Counted from the first letter of the stretch, positions 19,625 through 29,707 are shown. The stretch: DNA of 64,000 nt from Stenotrophomonas sp. Iso1 (GCF_027497995.1 NZ_JAODBT010000001.1:186001-250000); one strand, 5' to 3'. Made by a program: numbers and translations. Notes: generated by a model from the letters alone, not told the origin.

Positions 19625-22345
19625 ATGACGTGTCGTATCGCCAGATCCGCGCTTTCCACGGGCATCGCTCTGACCCTCGCGGGAATGACTGCCGCCGCAT
19701 TCGCACAGACGACCACTCCGCAAGCGGCCGATGGCAAGGACAAGGTGGTGGAGATCTCCAGCGTCAATGTCACGGCCTCCGGCTCACGCATCGATCGCCC
19801 CGGCTTCAACGCACCCACGCCGACGGTGAAGGTCACCCCGGAAGATCTGCAGCTCTCCACGCATACCAACGTTGCTGCCGCGCTCAATGACCTGCCGCAG
19901 TTCCGTGGCACGGTGTCGCCGCAGACCCACACCACCGGCGTGGATGCGGCACGTGCGCCGGTCGATCTGCGTGGCCTGGGTGTAAGCCGCACGCTGGTGC
20001 TGCTGGATGGCCGGCGCTTCTCCAGCGACAACGACCTGGCGACGATTCCCTCGATCCTGATCAGCGGCGTGGAGGTGGTCACCGGTGGCGCATCGGCGGC
20101 CTGGGGCTCCGGCGCGGTGGGCGGTGTGGTCAACGTGCAGCTCGACAGCCAATTGGTCGGCACCAAAATCGACGTGCAGGGCGGTATGTCCTCGCGCTCG
20201 GACAACCAGAAGCAATACGTGGCGGCCGCGACCGGTTTTGAGATTGCGCAGGGCCGGGGGCATGTGGTGATCGGCGGTGAGGCACTCAACAACGATGGCG
20301 TGATACCCAAGACCGCACGTTCGTGGCTGGGGCGTACCGCGCAGCTGTCCAATGGCGATGGCACCTACACGATGAAGGGCGATGTCGGTTACGGCAATGC
20401 CGCGATCGGCGGCCTGATCACCAGCGGTGTGCTGGCCGGGCAGGCCTTCAACCCCGATGGCAGCCTGCGGCCCTTTGCGGGCTACACCGGCGCGTCGTTG
20501 ATCCAGGGCGGCGAGAGCCCCAACAACGACGACATCAGCTCGCTGGTGACGCCGCAGCGCCGCTACAACGTGCTCGGTCGGCTGTCATGGAACCTCACCG
20601 ACAACGTCGGCCTGACCATGGACGTGCGCCATTCGCGCAGCTGGAACCGCTTCCCTTGGTTTGGTGACCACAACCGCGGTACCGGCCTGCGTCTAGGCGT
20701 GGACAACGCCTACCTGCCCACGGCGGTGCGCGATGTGTTGGTGGCCGCCGGTGAAACCAGTTTCAGCCTGGGGCGCTTCAACAGCGACTTCGCCTTCCCC
20801 GATATCGACTATGACCGCCGCACCACGCAGTTCACCGTGGCGTTGGATGGCGTGGTCGGCAACAACTGGCGCTGGGGTGGCTATTACAGCCACGGGGACA
20901 ACCAGTCCGACCTGGCCGCGCCCGGCTTCCTGCTGACCAGCAACTACCGTGATGCGGTGGATGCGGTGATCGACCCGGCCACCGGCAAGGCGGTGTGTCG
21001 GGTGACGCTGACCAATCCAAATTCCGGGTGCGTGCCGATCAATCTGTTCGGCCACGGCGCACCTTCGGCCGAAGCGGCGGCCTATGTCACCGGCACGCCG
21101 CGACGCATGACCAACACCCGGCTGGATGCCGCCGGCCTGGACCTGCGTGGCGAGCCGTTCGCGCTGCCGGCGGGTGACGTGTCGGTGGCGGTCGGCCTGG
21201 AGGCGCGCAAGGAGCAGATCGACCAGAAGGTCGGCGCGCAGGACCTGGCCAAGGCTTTCACCACCTGGAGTTCCTCGCCGATTGCTGGCGACTTCACGGT
21301 AAAAGAAGCCTTCGCCGAAGTCGCGGCGCCATTGCTGCGCGATGTGCCGGGGCTGCGTGATCTGCAGATCAATGCCGCCGCGCGCTTCAGCGACTACGAC
21401 AGCTCCGGTGCGATCTGGTCGTGGAAATACGGCATGACCAACGAATTTTTTGACGGCTTCCGTGGCCGCTTCACCCGTTCACGCGACATCCGCTCGGCCA
21501 ACCTGACCGAGATGTACACCACCAGCACCACCGGCTGGTCGACGATCAGCGATCCGTTGACCGGCAGCTCGCTCAGCGCGCTGGTGATCGGCGGCGGCAA
21601 TCCGCTGCTGAACCCGGAAACGGCCGACACGTTGACCGCCGGTTTCACCTGGGCACCGGCCAGCGTGCCGGGTTTGATCATGTCGGTGGATTACTTCGAC
21701 ATCGAGATCAAGGACGTGATCACCCAGGTGTCGGCACAGGAAACCGTGCTGCGCTGCTTTGCCGGCAACCAGGCCATGTGCGGCCGCATCCAGCGCGACG
21801 CCAGCGGTGCGATCGAACGCATCAACTCCAACTACGTCAATCTGGCCCAGTACCAGACCAATGGCGTGGACGTGGACCTGCTGTACACGCTGCCGGCAGC
21901 GAAGTTGTTCCCGTCGATGTCCGGCAGCTTCCATACGCGCGTGCTGGCGACCTGGGTGGACAGCCTGACCACCTACGACGGCAAGAACAGCTTCGAGTAC
22001 GTCACCTCGCAGGGCTTGACCAACGGCTCCGGCGTGCCGCGCTGGCGTGCCAACGCGACCGTCGGCTGGCGGGGCGATCGCTATTCGGCGCAGGCACGGG
22101 CGCGTTATCTCTCCGCCGGCGTCTACAACAACCAGTTGGTGCTGACCAACGGCAACATCGGCTCGTATGTGTATTGGGATGTGGGCGGTAGAGCGCGCTT
22201 CCCGTTGTCTGGTGACAATGAGTTCGAGGTCTATGCCGACATCAGCAATCTGTTCGACAAGAAATCACCCCTCGGCGCGGTGGGTTCGCCCTACTACGAT
22301 GTGGTGGGCCGCTACTTCACGCTGGGCGCACGCATGCGCTTCTGA
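19625..22345 (+). CDS. TonB-dependent outer-membrane receptor
   Basis: 906 residues. Signal peptide 1-26 (TAAAFA-QT). The plug domain runs about 45-170, with an AALNDLPQFRG segment, the RGLGVSRTLVLLDGRR motif, and GGASAAWGSGAVGGVVNV, which is the plug's end. The large barrel that follows closes with YFTLGARMRF, the typical terminal aromatic strand. GAGGAA lies 5 bases before the ATG at 19625; a longer in-frame ATG at 19475 lacks a signal peptide and is rejected. Receptors of this FecA/Caulobacter-like type often serve peptides or glycans; the substrate is not evident. The beta-lactamase-like gene follows 65 bp downstream and may share the transcript. Confidence 0.92.
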   Translation: MTCRIARSALSTGIALTLAGMTAAAFAQTTTPQAADGKDKVVEISSVNVTASGSRIDRPGFNAPTPTVKVTPEDLQLSTHTNVAAALNDLPQFRGTVSPQTHTTGVDAARAPVDLRGLGVSRTLVLLDGRRFSSDNDLATIPSILISGVEVVTGGASAAWGSGAVGGVVNVQLDSQLVGTKIDVQGGMSSRSDNQKQYVAAATGFEIAQGRGHVVIGGEALNNDGVIPKTARSWLGRTAQLSNGDGTYTMKGDVGYGNAAIGGLITSGVLAGQAFNPDGSLRPFAGYTGASLIQGGESPNNDDISSLVTPQRRYNVLGRLSWNLTDNVGLTMDVRHSRSWNRFPWFGDHNRGTGLRLGVDNAYLPTAVRDVLVAAGETSFSLGRFNSDFAFPDIDYDRRTTQFTVALDGVVGNNWRWGGYYSHGDNQSDLAAPGFLLTSNYRDAVDAVIDPATGKAVCRVTLTNPNSGCVPINLFGHGAPSAEAAAYVTGTPRRMTNTRLDAAGLDLRGEPFALPAGDVSVAVGLEARKEQIDQKVGAQDLAKAFTTWSSSPIAGDFTVKEAFAEVAAPLLRDVPGLRDLQINAAARFSDYDSSGAIWSWKYGMTNEFFDGFRGRFTRSRDIRSANLTEMYTTSTTGWSTISDPLTGSSLSALVIGGGNPLLNPETADTLTAGFTWAPASVPGLIMSVDYFDIEIKDVITQVSAQETVLRCFAGNQAMCGRIQRDASGAIERINSNYVNLAQYQTNGVDVDLLYTLPAAKLFPSMSGSFHTRVLATWVDSLTTYDGKNSFEYVTSQGLTNGSGVPRWRANATVGWRGDRYSAQARARYLSAGVYNNQLVLTNGNIGSYVYWDVGGRARFPLSGDNEFEVYADISNLFDKKSPLGAVGSPYYDVVGRYFTLGARMRF

Positions 22346-22410
22346 TATCGGCGGCGTCACGTGGCCTGGTCGCCCATGACGTCGGTTCACTGCTTCAAGG
22401 GGGTTCCACC

Positions 22411-23421
22411 ATGATCAAGTACCGTTCCCGTCCCCGTTCACTGCTTACCGCCGCGCTGCTGGCCTGTCTGTGGTTGCCCGGCACTGCCGCGGCACGCAGT
22501 ACAACGCCGGAGCCATTGCAGGTGGAAGCACAGCGCTTGGCGGCGTTGCTGCCGGGCGAGCTGGGCGCAGCCATCGTGCATCTGGAAAGCGGGCGCAGCG
22601 TCTACGTCAATGCGGACCATCCGTTCCCGATGGCCAGCACGATGAAGGTGCCAGTGGCGGTGCATATCCTTGCGCTCGTCGACGAGGGCAAGCTGTCGTT
22701 GCAGCAACAGGTGACGCTGGTCGCGGACGATGTCTACCCGGAAATGGGCGGGCCGATGGATCTGCACCTGAGCGCCGGCTCGGCCATCACGGTGCGCGAC
22801 CTGCTGCACATGATGATCACCGTCAGTGACAACAACGCCACCGATATCCTTATCCGGCTGGGCGGTGGCACCACGGCGGTGAATGCACGGATGCAGACGC
22901 TGGGCATCAGCGGTATGCGCGTGGACCGTTACATCTGGGAGCTGCTCGCCAACTACCGGGGCAATGCGGCCTCGCAGGCCAGTCCGATGGGCCCGGCAGC
23001 CTATGCCGAGCTCTCCCGCAGTGAGCGCACCGAAGAGCTGCGGCGAAGCCACACCACGGCCTGGAACGCCGATCCGCGTGACACCAGCAGCGCCCGTGCG
23101 ATGGCACTGTTGCTGCGAAACGTATGGAAGGGCGACGTGCTGACGCCGGCAACCACGCGCGTACTGCAGGACATCATGCGCGATACCCGCACCGGCATCG
23201 CACGTTTGCCCGGCATGCTGCCCAAGGACACGCCAGTCGCGCACAAGACCGGCACGGTGGGAGATGTGATCAACGATGTCGGTGTGATCACGCTGCCCGC
23301 CGGGCGTGGCCATGCCATCGTCACCGTGTTCGTGCAGTCACGGGCAAGCAGCGAAGAGCGCGATGCAGCCATCGCGCAGCTAGCGCGTGCGGCACACGAC
23401 TACTTCCTGTTCGTACCCTGA
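22411..23421 (+). CDS. Class A-like beta-lactamase / serine hydrolase with atypical omega loop
   Basis: 336 residues with a signal peptide (about 1-28, TAAA-RS). Three class A motifs are clear: S76-T-M-K79 (SxxK), S139-D-N141 and K279-T-G281. The family's general base, Glu166 in R-W-E-P-E-L-N, cannot be found in place. The aligned segment reads D-R-Y-I-W-E-L-L (172-179), putting Ile at the Glu166 position and Glu two residues later, and about 35 extra residues follow before the DPRDTSSARAM helix. It may therefore be a slow or altered beta-lactamase, or a related peptidoglycan/ester hydrolase. It follows a TonB receptor and is convergent with a LuxR regulator. No AmpR-type regulator is adjacent. 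Confidence 0.8.
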   Translation: MIKYRSRPRSLLTAALLACLWLPGTAAARSTTPEPLQVEAQRLAALLPGELGAAIVHLESGRSVYVNADHPFPMASTMKVPVAVHILALVDEGKLSLQQQVTLVADDVYPEMGGPMDLHLSAGSAITVRDLLHMMITVSDNNATDILIRLGGGTTAVNARMQTLGISGMRVDRYIWELLANYRGNAASQASPMGPAAYAELSRSERTEELRRSHTTAWNADPRDTSSARAMALLLRNVWKGDVLTPATTRVLQDIMRDTRTGIARLPGMLPKDTPVAHKTGTVGDVINDVGVITLPAGRGHAIVTVFVQSRASSEERDAAIAQLARAAHDYFLFVP

Positions 23422-23426
23422 GCCCG

Positions 23427-23453
23427 TGTTGTCCGTGTTGTCCGTGTTGTCCG
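23427..23453. repeat. Three perfect tandem copies of a 9-bp unit
   Basis: GTTGTCCGT occurs three times in a row, with degenerate copies on both sides, in the 42-bp gap between the beta-lactamase stop and the convergent LuxR gene's stop. It may be prone to slippage but lies outside both genes. Confidence 0.9.
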
Positions 23454-23463
23454 TGAGGTCCGA

Positions 23464-24558
23464 TCAGACGGTACTGAGCAGCCGGACCAGTTGCGCGCGG
23501 TGACCGACATCGAGCTTGCGGTAGATCGCGCTGATCTGGCTTTCGATGGTCTTGCGCGAGCGGCTGAGGTGGTGGGCGATCTCATCGTTGCGCATCCCCT
23601 CCACGACCAGCCCGGCCACGCGTTGCTCGGTGGGGGAGAGTTTGGACCACAGCGGCCGAGCATCGGTTGCTGTGGGCACGGTGGCCGATTGCATCGGGGC
23701 CAGCCGCAACAGGTACAGCGGCTGCTGGGGATGGGCGAGCAGGCGGCCTTCCAGAGTGATGTGCAGCTCCACCTTCGATTGTCGTGGGTGGCATACCTGT
23801 AGGCCACTACCGATGTCGCGCTTGTCGGCGGGGTCCAGCCAGTCGCGCAGTGCCGAGGCAATGGCATCGGGAAAGCCGGCATGACTATCGTGGCTGCTGA
23901 GCCAGTCGGCACACAGCCGCTGTGCGGCGGGCGACACACTGATCGGGTGCAGGTCGTGGTCGAGGATGATGTCCGGCAGGCTTTGCCGGTCCAGCAATGC
24001 CTGGTACACCGTGCGACGCTCAGCCTGCAACGAACGCACGCGCTGCAAGCCCGCGCCCATGAGCTGGTGCAGTTCGCCAAGGAACTGCTGGTGCGTATCG
24101 GTGATCTGCTCATGCCCCTCATGCATGCGGATGCTCAGCACCGCTTCCAGTCCGTCGTCACCCCAGAACGCCATATGGATGAACTCGCGCCAGCCCCGCG
24201 CGGGGTTCTGCGCGCGCAACCGCTGCCGTGCCTGCGCATCGCCGGAGGCGATCTGCGAGAGGGTGTACCAATGGATGCGTGGGTTCTGCTGCAGATACGG
24301 TGCGGCCACATCGAGGCTGCGCAACGGCCATGCACCGCCGCAAGGTGTTTCGCCGAGGAAGTGCAGGCTGCGTTGCGGTTGGTAACCGCCGGTGATGTCG
24401 TACATCAAGGTGCACGAATGGCAGGGCAGACGTTGGTTGATCAGGTCCACACAAGCCCGCCACAACGCATGCATGTCCAGCGCACGGATCATGTCCACCT
24501 TGGCCTGGACCGGGCAGGCGTCCGGGTTCACCGCGATATCGTGTTCTCGTCCCAACAT
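23464..24558 (-). CDS. LuxR-family transcriptional regulator with PAS/GAF-like sensor region
   Basis: 364 residues. The C-terminal LuxR helix-turn-helix is clear (about 300-362: LSPTEQRVAGLVVEGMRNDEIAHHL, then SRKTIESQISAIYRKL). The first ~290 residues are not a receiver domain. They contain Cys/His-rich patches (CHSCTLMYD) and a region around 190-290 that looks PAS-like (DIILDHDLHPISVSPAA). It belongs to LuxR solo regulators without autoinducer-domain hallmarks. It is convergent with the beta-lactamase-like gene and divergent from the aldehyde dehydrogenase, whose promoter shares the 349-bp intergenic region. Control of the latter is the simplest guess. Confidence 0.78.
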   Translation of the reverse strand: MLGREHDIAVNPDACPVQAKVDMIRALDMHALWRACVDLINQRLPCHSCTLMYDITGGYQPQRSLHFLGETPCGGAWPLRSLDVAAPYLQQNPRIHWYTLSQIASGDAQARQRLRAQNPARGWREFIHMAFWGDDGLEAVLSIRMHEGHEQITDTHQQFLGELHQLMGAGLQRVRSLQAERRTVYQALLDRQSLPDIILDHDLHPISVSPAAQRLCADWLSSHDSHAGFPDAIASALRDWLDPADKRDIGSGLQVCHPRQSKVELHITLEGRLLAHPQQPLYLLRLAPMQSATVPTATDARPLWSKLSPTEQRVAGLVVEGMRNDEIAHHLSRSRKTIESQISAIYRKLDVGHRAQLVRLLSTV

Positions 24559-24907
24559 GGTGTTGCCTACCCCAAGCGAAAAGCACGGCGACCAACGTTG
24601 CAGCGAACCTTGCGCACCTCGTCACAGTTGGCCAAAGGCTGGGCCGCATAGGCTTGAACCGTTCTAGCACCCGCTCCAAGGTGCAGGCAAGCCGGGCCAA
24701 GTCCTGCCCGTGGCTTACCTGTTGACGTTGGCCGGGTCAGGTGCCTATGTTCACCCCTGGAAGCACGCCGCCCAGGTGCAAGACCGATGTTCCAACGCCC
24801 CTGCCGATAGTGGCGTACAGGGGGTTTGGCAATCGCACCGTCGCGCCGCTTCCCATCCATCCACCTTCGCGGTGGGACGTATAACGTTTTGGGGGCTGCC
24901 TGTGACG
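24559..24907. other. Divergent intergenic region between the LuxR and calB-like genes
   Basis: No credible gene is seen. It must hold the promoters of both divergent genes; I could not pick a convincing -10/-35 pair or operator by eye. Confidence 0.5.
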
Positions 24908-26317
24908 ATGTCCGAAACGCCAGCAGTGACGCTGGCTGCAACGCTGGCGCAAATGCGCCAGGCATGGATGCAGCAACGACCGGATTACACGCAGCGGCGT
25001 GACGATCTGCAGCGGTTACGCGCGGTATTCAAATCACGCATCGGCCAGATGAGCGAAGCCATCTCCGCAGATTTCGGCCACCGTTCGCATCACGAATCCA
25101 TCATTGCTGACGGGATGACCGTCACCGGCGAAATCGACCACCTGCTCTCGCACCTGCGTAGTTGGATGAAGCCTGAGCGGGTTGGCGTGGGTTGGCGCTT
25201 CTGGCCAGCGCGGGCACAGCTGCGCGCGGTACCCGTGGGCGTGGTGGGGGTGATCTCGCCTTGGAACTATCCGGTGAATCTTGCGCTGGTGCCGTTGGCC
25301 ACCGCGATTGCGGCCGGCAACCATGTGCTGCTCAAACCGTCGGAACACACACCGGCCACGTCGGCTTTCCTGCAGTCGTTACTGGCCGAGGTGTTCCCGG
25401 CCGAGCGGGTGCGCGTGGTGCAGGGCGATGCCAGCGTGGCGTCGGCGTTCTCGGAGCTCCCGTTCGACCACCTGGTATTCACCGGTTCCACCGCAGTGGG
25501 TCGCAAGGTGATGGCTGCAGCCGCACAGCACCTGACGCCGCTGACGCTGGAGCTGGGCGGTAAGTCGCCGGCGATGGTGGCTTCTGATTACCCGATAGCG
25601 GGTGCGGCGGCGCGGTTGGCGACGGGCAAATGGTTCAACGCCGGGCAAACCTGCATCGCACCGGATTACGTGTTGATTGATGAGGGCCGCATTGATGCCC
25701 TGGTCGATGCGCTGCGCGAGCAGGTACGGCTGCGCTACGGTGATTTCAGCGATGCCAGCGATTACAGCCGCATCATCAACGACGCGCAGTTTCAGCGCCT
25801 GAAAGACTACGTCAGCGATGCTCGCGGGCGGGGTCTGCAGGTGATCGAACTGGCACAGATTGATGGCGAGCGGTCGCGCCGTGAGCGCCTGTTCCCACCC
25901 ACCTTGATCCTGCAACCGGGCGACGATGCCACGGTGATGCAGGAGGAGATCTTCGGGCCAATCCTGCCGATACGCAGCTATCGCAACCTGGATGAAGCCA
26001 TCGCCACCATCAATGGCCGAGACCGGCCATTGGCGTTGTATCCCTTCAGCCACGACAAGGCGACGGTAGAGAAGATTGTCGGGCAGACGGTGTCCGGCGG
26101 CGTCACCGTCAACGACACCTTGCTGCACTTTGCGATCAATGGCCTACCGTTTGGTGGCATTGGTGCAAGCGGCATGGGTGCGTACCACGGCCGCGCTGGC
26201 TTTGATGCAATGAGCAAGCGCCTGCCGGTGTTGTGGCAGACGAAGCGCGCAGGCAGTGATCTGCTGAAGCCGCCTTATTCGAAGGTGGCGCGTTTCATCG
26301 ACCTGATTTCGCGTTGA
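24908..26317 (+). CDS. Coniferyl-aldehyde-type aldehyde dehydrogenase
   Basis: 469 residues, the length of the short class 3 / CalB-type ALDH. It carries the NAD site (SPWNYPVNLALVPL, FTGSTAVGRKVM), catalytic Glu in TLELGGKSPAMV and catalytic Cys in FNAGQTCIAPDYVL. The EEIFGPILPI and GIGASGMGAYHGRAGFDAMSK blocks and the hydrophobic FIDLISR end match coniferyl aldehyde dehydrogenases and fatty-aldehyde relatives. It oxidises an aldehyde to the acid with NAD(P)+; the in vivo substrate could be a lignin-derived aldehyde or a lipid aldehyde. ATG 24908 gives the normal N-terminus; GTG at 24902 is an alternative. It probably forms a unit with the divergent LuxR regulator. Confidence 0.88.
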   Translation: MSETPAVTLAATLAQMRQAWMQQRPDYTQRRDDLQRLRAVFKSRIGQMSEAISADFGHRSHHESIIADGMTVTGEIDHLLSHLRSWMKPERVGVGWRFWPARAQLRAVPVGVVGVISPWNYPVNLALVPLATAIAAGNHVLLKPSEHTPATSAFLQSLLAEVFPAERVRVVQGDASVASAFSELPFDHLVFTGSTAVGRKVMAAAAQHLTPLTLELGGKSPAMVASDYPIAGAAARLATGKWFNAGQTCIAPDYVLIDEGRIDALVDALREQVRLRYGDFSDASDYSRIINDAQFQRLKDYVSDARGRGLQVIELAQIDGERSRRERLFPPTLILQPGDDATVMQEEIFGPILPIRSYRNLDEAIATINGRDRPLALYPFSHDKATVEKIVGQTVSGGVTVNDTLLHFAINGLPFGGIGASGMGAYHGRAGFDAMSKRLPVLWQTKRAGSDLLKPPYSKVARFIDLISR

Positions 26318-26328
26318 TGAAGAAGAAA

Positions 26329-26359
26329 CCGTAACCGGACTGATGGCAGCCGGTTACGG
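26329..26359. terminator. Hairpin between convergent genes
   Basis: CCGTAACCGG-N11-CCGGTTACGG, a perfect 10-bp inverted repeat 11 bp past the aldehyde dehydrogenase stop. It could serve both convergent transcripts, though no T-run follows on either side. Confidence 0.5.
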
Positions 26360-26464
26360 GTGACGCCGGCGCGAGGGAGAGGGAGCCGGTATCGAAAATC
26401 AGCACATGCGTTGGGGTGTTGAGAACAGCAATACGACGGGCGCCGCATTGCCGAACACGTAGGT

Positions 26465-27304
26465 TCAGTACGCGGTGACCGGCAACGGCTGTGCAAGTGC
26501 GCTGGCGATGTCCGCACAGTTGTCCGGTGGTTGCGGTGAGGTGGCAAGCACCTTGGCCAGCTCGGTGCGTGCGGCCTCCATGTCGCTACGGAACGCTGCA
26601 TCGGCATGCAACCTTGCCACTACCGCCGACCCCATAAAGCGCCCCGCCAGGACATCGCTATGCCAGTGCACGTTGCAGACCAGGCGGCTTTCGCCGTAAC
26701 TGCGGCCACGCGCCAGAATGGCATCGCTGCGGTCCGGCGCAAGTTCGGCCAGGATCAGCGCCCACGCCCAGCCGATGGAAGTATGGCCAGAGGGATAGGA
26801 GCCGTTTTCGGCCAACCCAGCTTCCTTGTCCGGGGTGCAGGTGGACTGGCCATTGGCAACAAATGGCCTGCCACGGTTGTAACGCTCCTTGGCAGCATCA
26901 CTGACTACCGCAGCATCGGTACGGGTGCGACGCAGCAAGCCGTACAGGCGCGGTGTGGTGGCTTCATCAATTCGGGTGCCAATGGCACAGGCGAAGATTG
27001 ATGCAGCTTCGGGGAACTGCAGGTTGGCGTCGCTAGTGGCCTGTTGCCAACGTGGGGTATCGCGCAGATTGCGCGCCAGATTGACCTGCTCGTCCAGTAC
27101 GAACGCAGCAGAGCCGGCTGCCGGTGGTGGTGGCAGCAGCGCCACACTGTCCGGAAGTTGCGCGGTCTCCAGATAGCCGCGGGCAACGCCGGGCCGAATT
27201 TCGGGGACCTCATGGGGGGCCTTGGCAGTGCTGGCACATGCACTGAGCACCAAGCTCAGACTGATGGCGAGCAATGCGGGGAATGGGGGGCGGAAAGAAT
27301 TCAT
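26465..27304 (-). CDS. Class A nonspecific acid phosphatase (PhoN type), lipoprotein
   Basis: 279 residues. The lipobox L-S-A-C near residue 23 indicates a lipid-anchored exported protein. The PAP2/class A phosphatase signature is complete: [17 protein letters not shown] and [13 protein letters not shown], supplying the Lys/Arg, the His acid and the nucleophilic His. It dephosphorylates phosphomonoesters in the periplasm or at the outer membrane. The ATG overlaps the transaldolase stop by 4 bp (ATGA), so it is translated as the third gene of a CoA-transferase-transaldolase-phosphatase operon. That pairing is odd for a periplasmic enzyme and may mean it releases sugars from phosphorylated substrates for the pathway (inference). 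Confidence 0.92.
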   Translation of the reverse strand: MNSFRPPFPALLAISLSLVLSACASTAKAPHEVPEIRPGVARGYLETAQLPDSVALLPPPPAAGSAAFVLDEQVNLARNLRDTPRWQQATSDANLQFPEAASIFACAIGTRIDEATTPRLYGLLRRTRTDAAVVSDAAKERYNRGRPFVANGQSTCTPDKEAGLAENGSYPSGHTSIGWAWALILAELAPDRSDAILARGRSYGESRLVCNVHWHSDVLAGRFMGSAVVARLHADAAFRSDMEAARTELAKVLATSPQPPDNCADIASALAQPLPVTAY

Positions 27305-28272
27305 GACAGGCCTCCAGCGAGTTGCGCGGCAATGGTTTGGCGCAGGGTCTGCAGATCCTTGGCGAACGCATCAATGCCGGTGGCCAGCTTCTCGGTTGCC
27401 ATCGGATCGGCAGCAAGGTCCGCTTCAAACCGGGCTTCATCAATGGCCACGACGTTCACCGCTTCTGCAGCGCCCGCCACCAGCGTGCGCGGCAGCTCAC
27501 CGGTATCGGCATCCAGCTTTTCCAGCAGGTCCGGCGAGATGGTCAAACGGTCACAACCGGCCAGCGCTTCAATCTGCGCGGTCGAACGGAACGAGGCGCC
27601 CATCACCACGGTCGGCGAACCGCGACGCTTGAACTCGGCATACACGCCGCGCACGAACTGCACGCCCGGGTCTTCGTCGATGGTGGCCGGGGTCTGGCCG
27701 TTGGCCACGTACCAATCCAGAATGCGGCCGACGAACGGCGAGATCAGGAAGGCACCGGCTTCCGAACAGGCCAGGGCCTGGGTCGGGTTGAAGATCAGCG
27801 TCAGGTTGCAGTCGATGCCTTCGGCCTGCAGCACGCGGGCGGCTTCGACACCCGCCCAGGTAGCGGCGATTTTGATCAGCACCTTGCTGCGCGGCACGCC
27901 GGCCGCTTCATACATGGCGATGAACTCGCGCGCCTTGGCGATGGTGGCGTCGGTGTTGTGTGCCTGGTCGGCGTCCACTTCGGTGGAGACGCGGCCGGGC
28001 ACCAGCTCGGCCAGCATGGTGCCCACGCCCACGGTCAGGCGATCCACCACGGCTTTCGCGATGTCCTGCGTTTCACCAGCCTGGGCACGGCCCCACTGCA
28101 ACTCGCGCTCGATCAGGCCGGCGTACACCGGCAGGTCGAGGGCTTTCTTCACCAACGTCGGGTTGGTGGTGCAATCCACCGGGCGCAGGCGCTTGATGGC
28201 GTCGTAATCACCCGTGTCGGCGACGACGACGGACAGTTCGCGCAGCTGGGCGAGTTTGGATGCAGTGGTCAT
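27301..28272 (-). CDS. tal: Transaldolase
   Basis: 323 residues, the standard TalA/TalB length. It exchanges dihydroxyacetone units between sedoheptulose-7-P and glyceraldehyde-3-P in the pentose phosphate pathway. Visible signatures are [12 protein letters not shown] at the N-terminus, the Schiff-base Lys in [15 protein letters not shown], and [19 protein letters not shown]. Start at 28272 gives [17 protein letters not shown]; a longer in-frame extension would overlap the upstream gene. It lies 13 bp after the CoA-transferase and overlaps the phosphatase. A pentose-handling job for the larger minus-strand locus fits the nearby ribokinase and GH127 glycosidase. Confidence 0.95.
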   Translation of the reverse strand: MTTASKLAQLRELSVVVADTGDYDAIKRLRPVDCTTNPTLVKKALDLPVYAGLIERELQWGRAQAGETQDIAKAVVDRLTVGVGTMLAELVPGRVSTEVDADQAHNTDATIAKAREFIAMYEAAGVPRSKVLIKIAATWAGVEAARVLQAEGIDCNLTLIFNPTQALACSEAGAFLISPFVGRILDWYVANGQTPATIDEDPGVQFVRGVYAEFKRRGSPTVVMGASFRSTAQIEALAGCDRLTISPDLLEKLDADTGELPRTLVAGAAEAVNVVAIDEARFEADLAADPMATEKLATGIDAFAKDLQTLRQTIAAQLAGGLS

Positions 28273-28285
28273 GCAGATACTCCGG

Positions 28286-29491
28286 TCAGGCTTGGACGTC
28301 GTCATCGTTGCCGGCAATGCCGGTCACGGCGATGACAGCGGCGGTGTCCTGGTCGAACACCGGCGCGGCGAAGGGCTGCGGGCCTGGCGTGCGCCCGAAC
28401 ACGATGGGACGGGTGATGCCGCGGTAGCTGCCCAGCAGTGGATGCGGCAGCGTGGTGATCATTTCTTCGGCCTGCACCTGCGGGTGGTCGAACATGTCTT
28501 CAACCTTGCGCGCGGCGGCACATGGCACGTCTTCGCCAAACAGCGTTTCCCATTCCAGCGCGCTGCGTGTGGCCAGTGCGTCATGCAGCTGCGCCAACAG
28601 TTCGTCCGAATGCTCGGCGCGCTTACGCACGCTGTCATAGCGCGGCTCGGTCGCCAGTGCGGGCAGGCCGATCTTCTCGCACAGTGCCTGCCAGAAACGC
28701 GGCGTGTTGGCCGAGATGTACAAATAGCCCTGCGCCGTGGGGTGAATGCCGGTGACGCCGCCTGAACGCATGTCGCGGCCAACGCCTTCGGGCTCACCTT
28801 CGGCCCAGATCATCCGTGCCGACTGCATGGTCAGCGCACTGCGCAGCAGCGACACGCCAACATACTGGCCTTCGCCACTGCGTTCGCGCTCATACAGTGC
28901 CGAGGACACACCTGCGGCTACCAATGCGGCGGCGTAATAGTCGACGACCGAGCCATACAGGATTTCCGGCGCGCCGCTGGGCTTGCCCTGCATCGCGCAC
29001 ATACCGGTCATGGTCTGCAGCACCTGGTCGTAGCCGGCCTTGTCCTTGAGCGGACCACTGTCGCCATAACCGGTGACAGCGCAATACACCAGACGCGGAT
29101 TGAGCTTGTGCAGGCTGTCGAAATCGATGCCCAACCGTACCGGCACGCTGGGCCGGAAGTTGTGCACCAGAACGTCGGCATCGCGCACCAGACGCATCAA
29201 CACCGCGCGCTGGTCGGGCTGCTTCAGGTCCAGCACTACGCCGCGCTTGGAGCGGTTCACGCCCAGGAAGGCGCGACTCTCTGCTTCCAGCGTGGACGGG
29301 TATTTGCGCAGGTTGTCGCCAACCGGCGGTTCCACCTTGATGACTTCCGCACCCTGGTCAGCCAACAGCGTGCAGCCATACGGGCCGGCGATGTAGGCGC
29401 TCAGGTCGAGCACGCGAACACCGCTCAACGGGCCAGTGGCACCGTCGCGATGGGCGATATCGAAGGGAGAAGGGTTGTGGCTTCCTGACAT
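28286..29491 (-). CDS. CaiB/BaiF family III CoA-transferase
   Basis: 401 residues, typical for the family. It has the N-terminal [31 protein letters not shown], the catalytic-region [15 protein letters not shown] and [10 protein letters not shown], and [15 protein letters not shown]. The catalytic Asp of the family probably corresponds to the Asp of KDKAGYD or a nearby one. Family members move CoA between carboxylic acids such as carnitine, formate/oxalate, succinate or citramalate. The substrate cannot be read from sequence. It starts an apparent three-gene operon with transaldolase and acid phosphatase. A CitE-like CoA-ester lyase at 44415-45272 is a possible pathway partner. Confidence 0.88.
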   Translation of the reverse strand: MSGSHNPSPFDIAHRDGATGPLSGVRVLDLSAYIAGPYGCTLLADQGAEVIKVEPPVGDNLRKYPSTLEAESRAFLGVNRSKRGVVLDLKQPDQRAVLMRLVRDADVLVHNFRPSVPVRLGIDFDSLHKLNPRLVYCAVTGYGDSGPLKDKAGYDQVLQTMTGMCAMQGKPSGAPEILYGSVVDYYAAALVAAGVSSALYERERSGEGQYVGVSLLRSALTMQSARMIWAEGEPEGVGRDMRSGGVTGIHPTAQGYLYISANTPRFWQALCEKIGLPALATEPRYDSVRKRAEHSDELLAQLHDALATRSALEWETLFGEDVPCAAARKVEDMFDHPQVQAEEMITTLPHPLLGSYRGITRPIVFGRTPGPQPFAAPVFDQDTAAVIAVTGIAGNDDDVQA

Positions 29492-29668
29492 GGCGTGCAC
29501 TCGATTCCTTGCTTGCAGTTTCCTCCCGGTATGCGGGAAGAAACATATCGTGCGGGTATTTTCAGCGAGGACAAAAACCTTCCGAAGGAGATTCCTGGTC
29601 CCGCCTCGACAGCGGTTTGAAGGCTGACCGCCATGCATGGTGATCAGCCCCAGACGCACTGCGCCGTG

Positions 29669-29697
29669 GCTGTCTGCAGCGTGAGGTTGCAGACAGC
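29669..29697 (-). terminator. Hairpin downstream of the GH127 gene
   Basis: GCTGTCTGCA-N9-TGCAGACAGC, a perfect 10-bp stem 11 bp past the glycosidase stop (minus-strand reading). It probably ends that operon, without a clear U-tract. Confidence 0.5.
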
Positions 29698-29707
29698 TGT
29701 GCCGATA

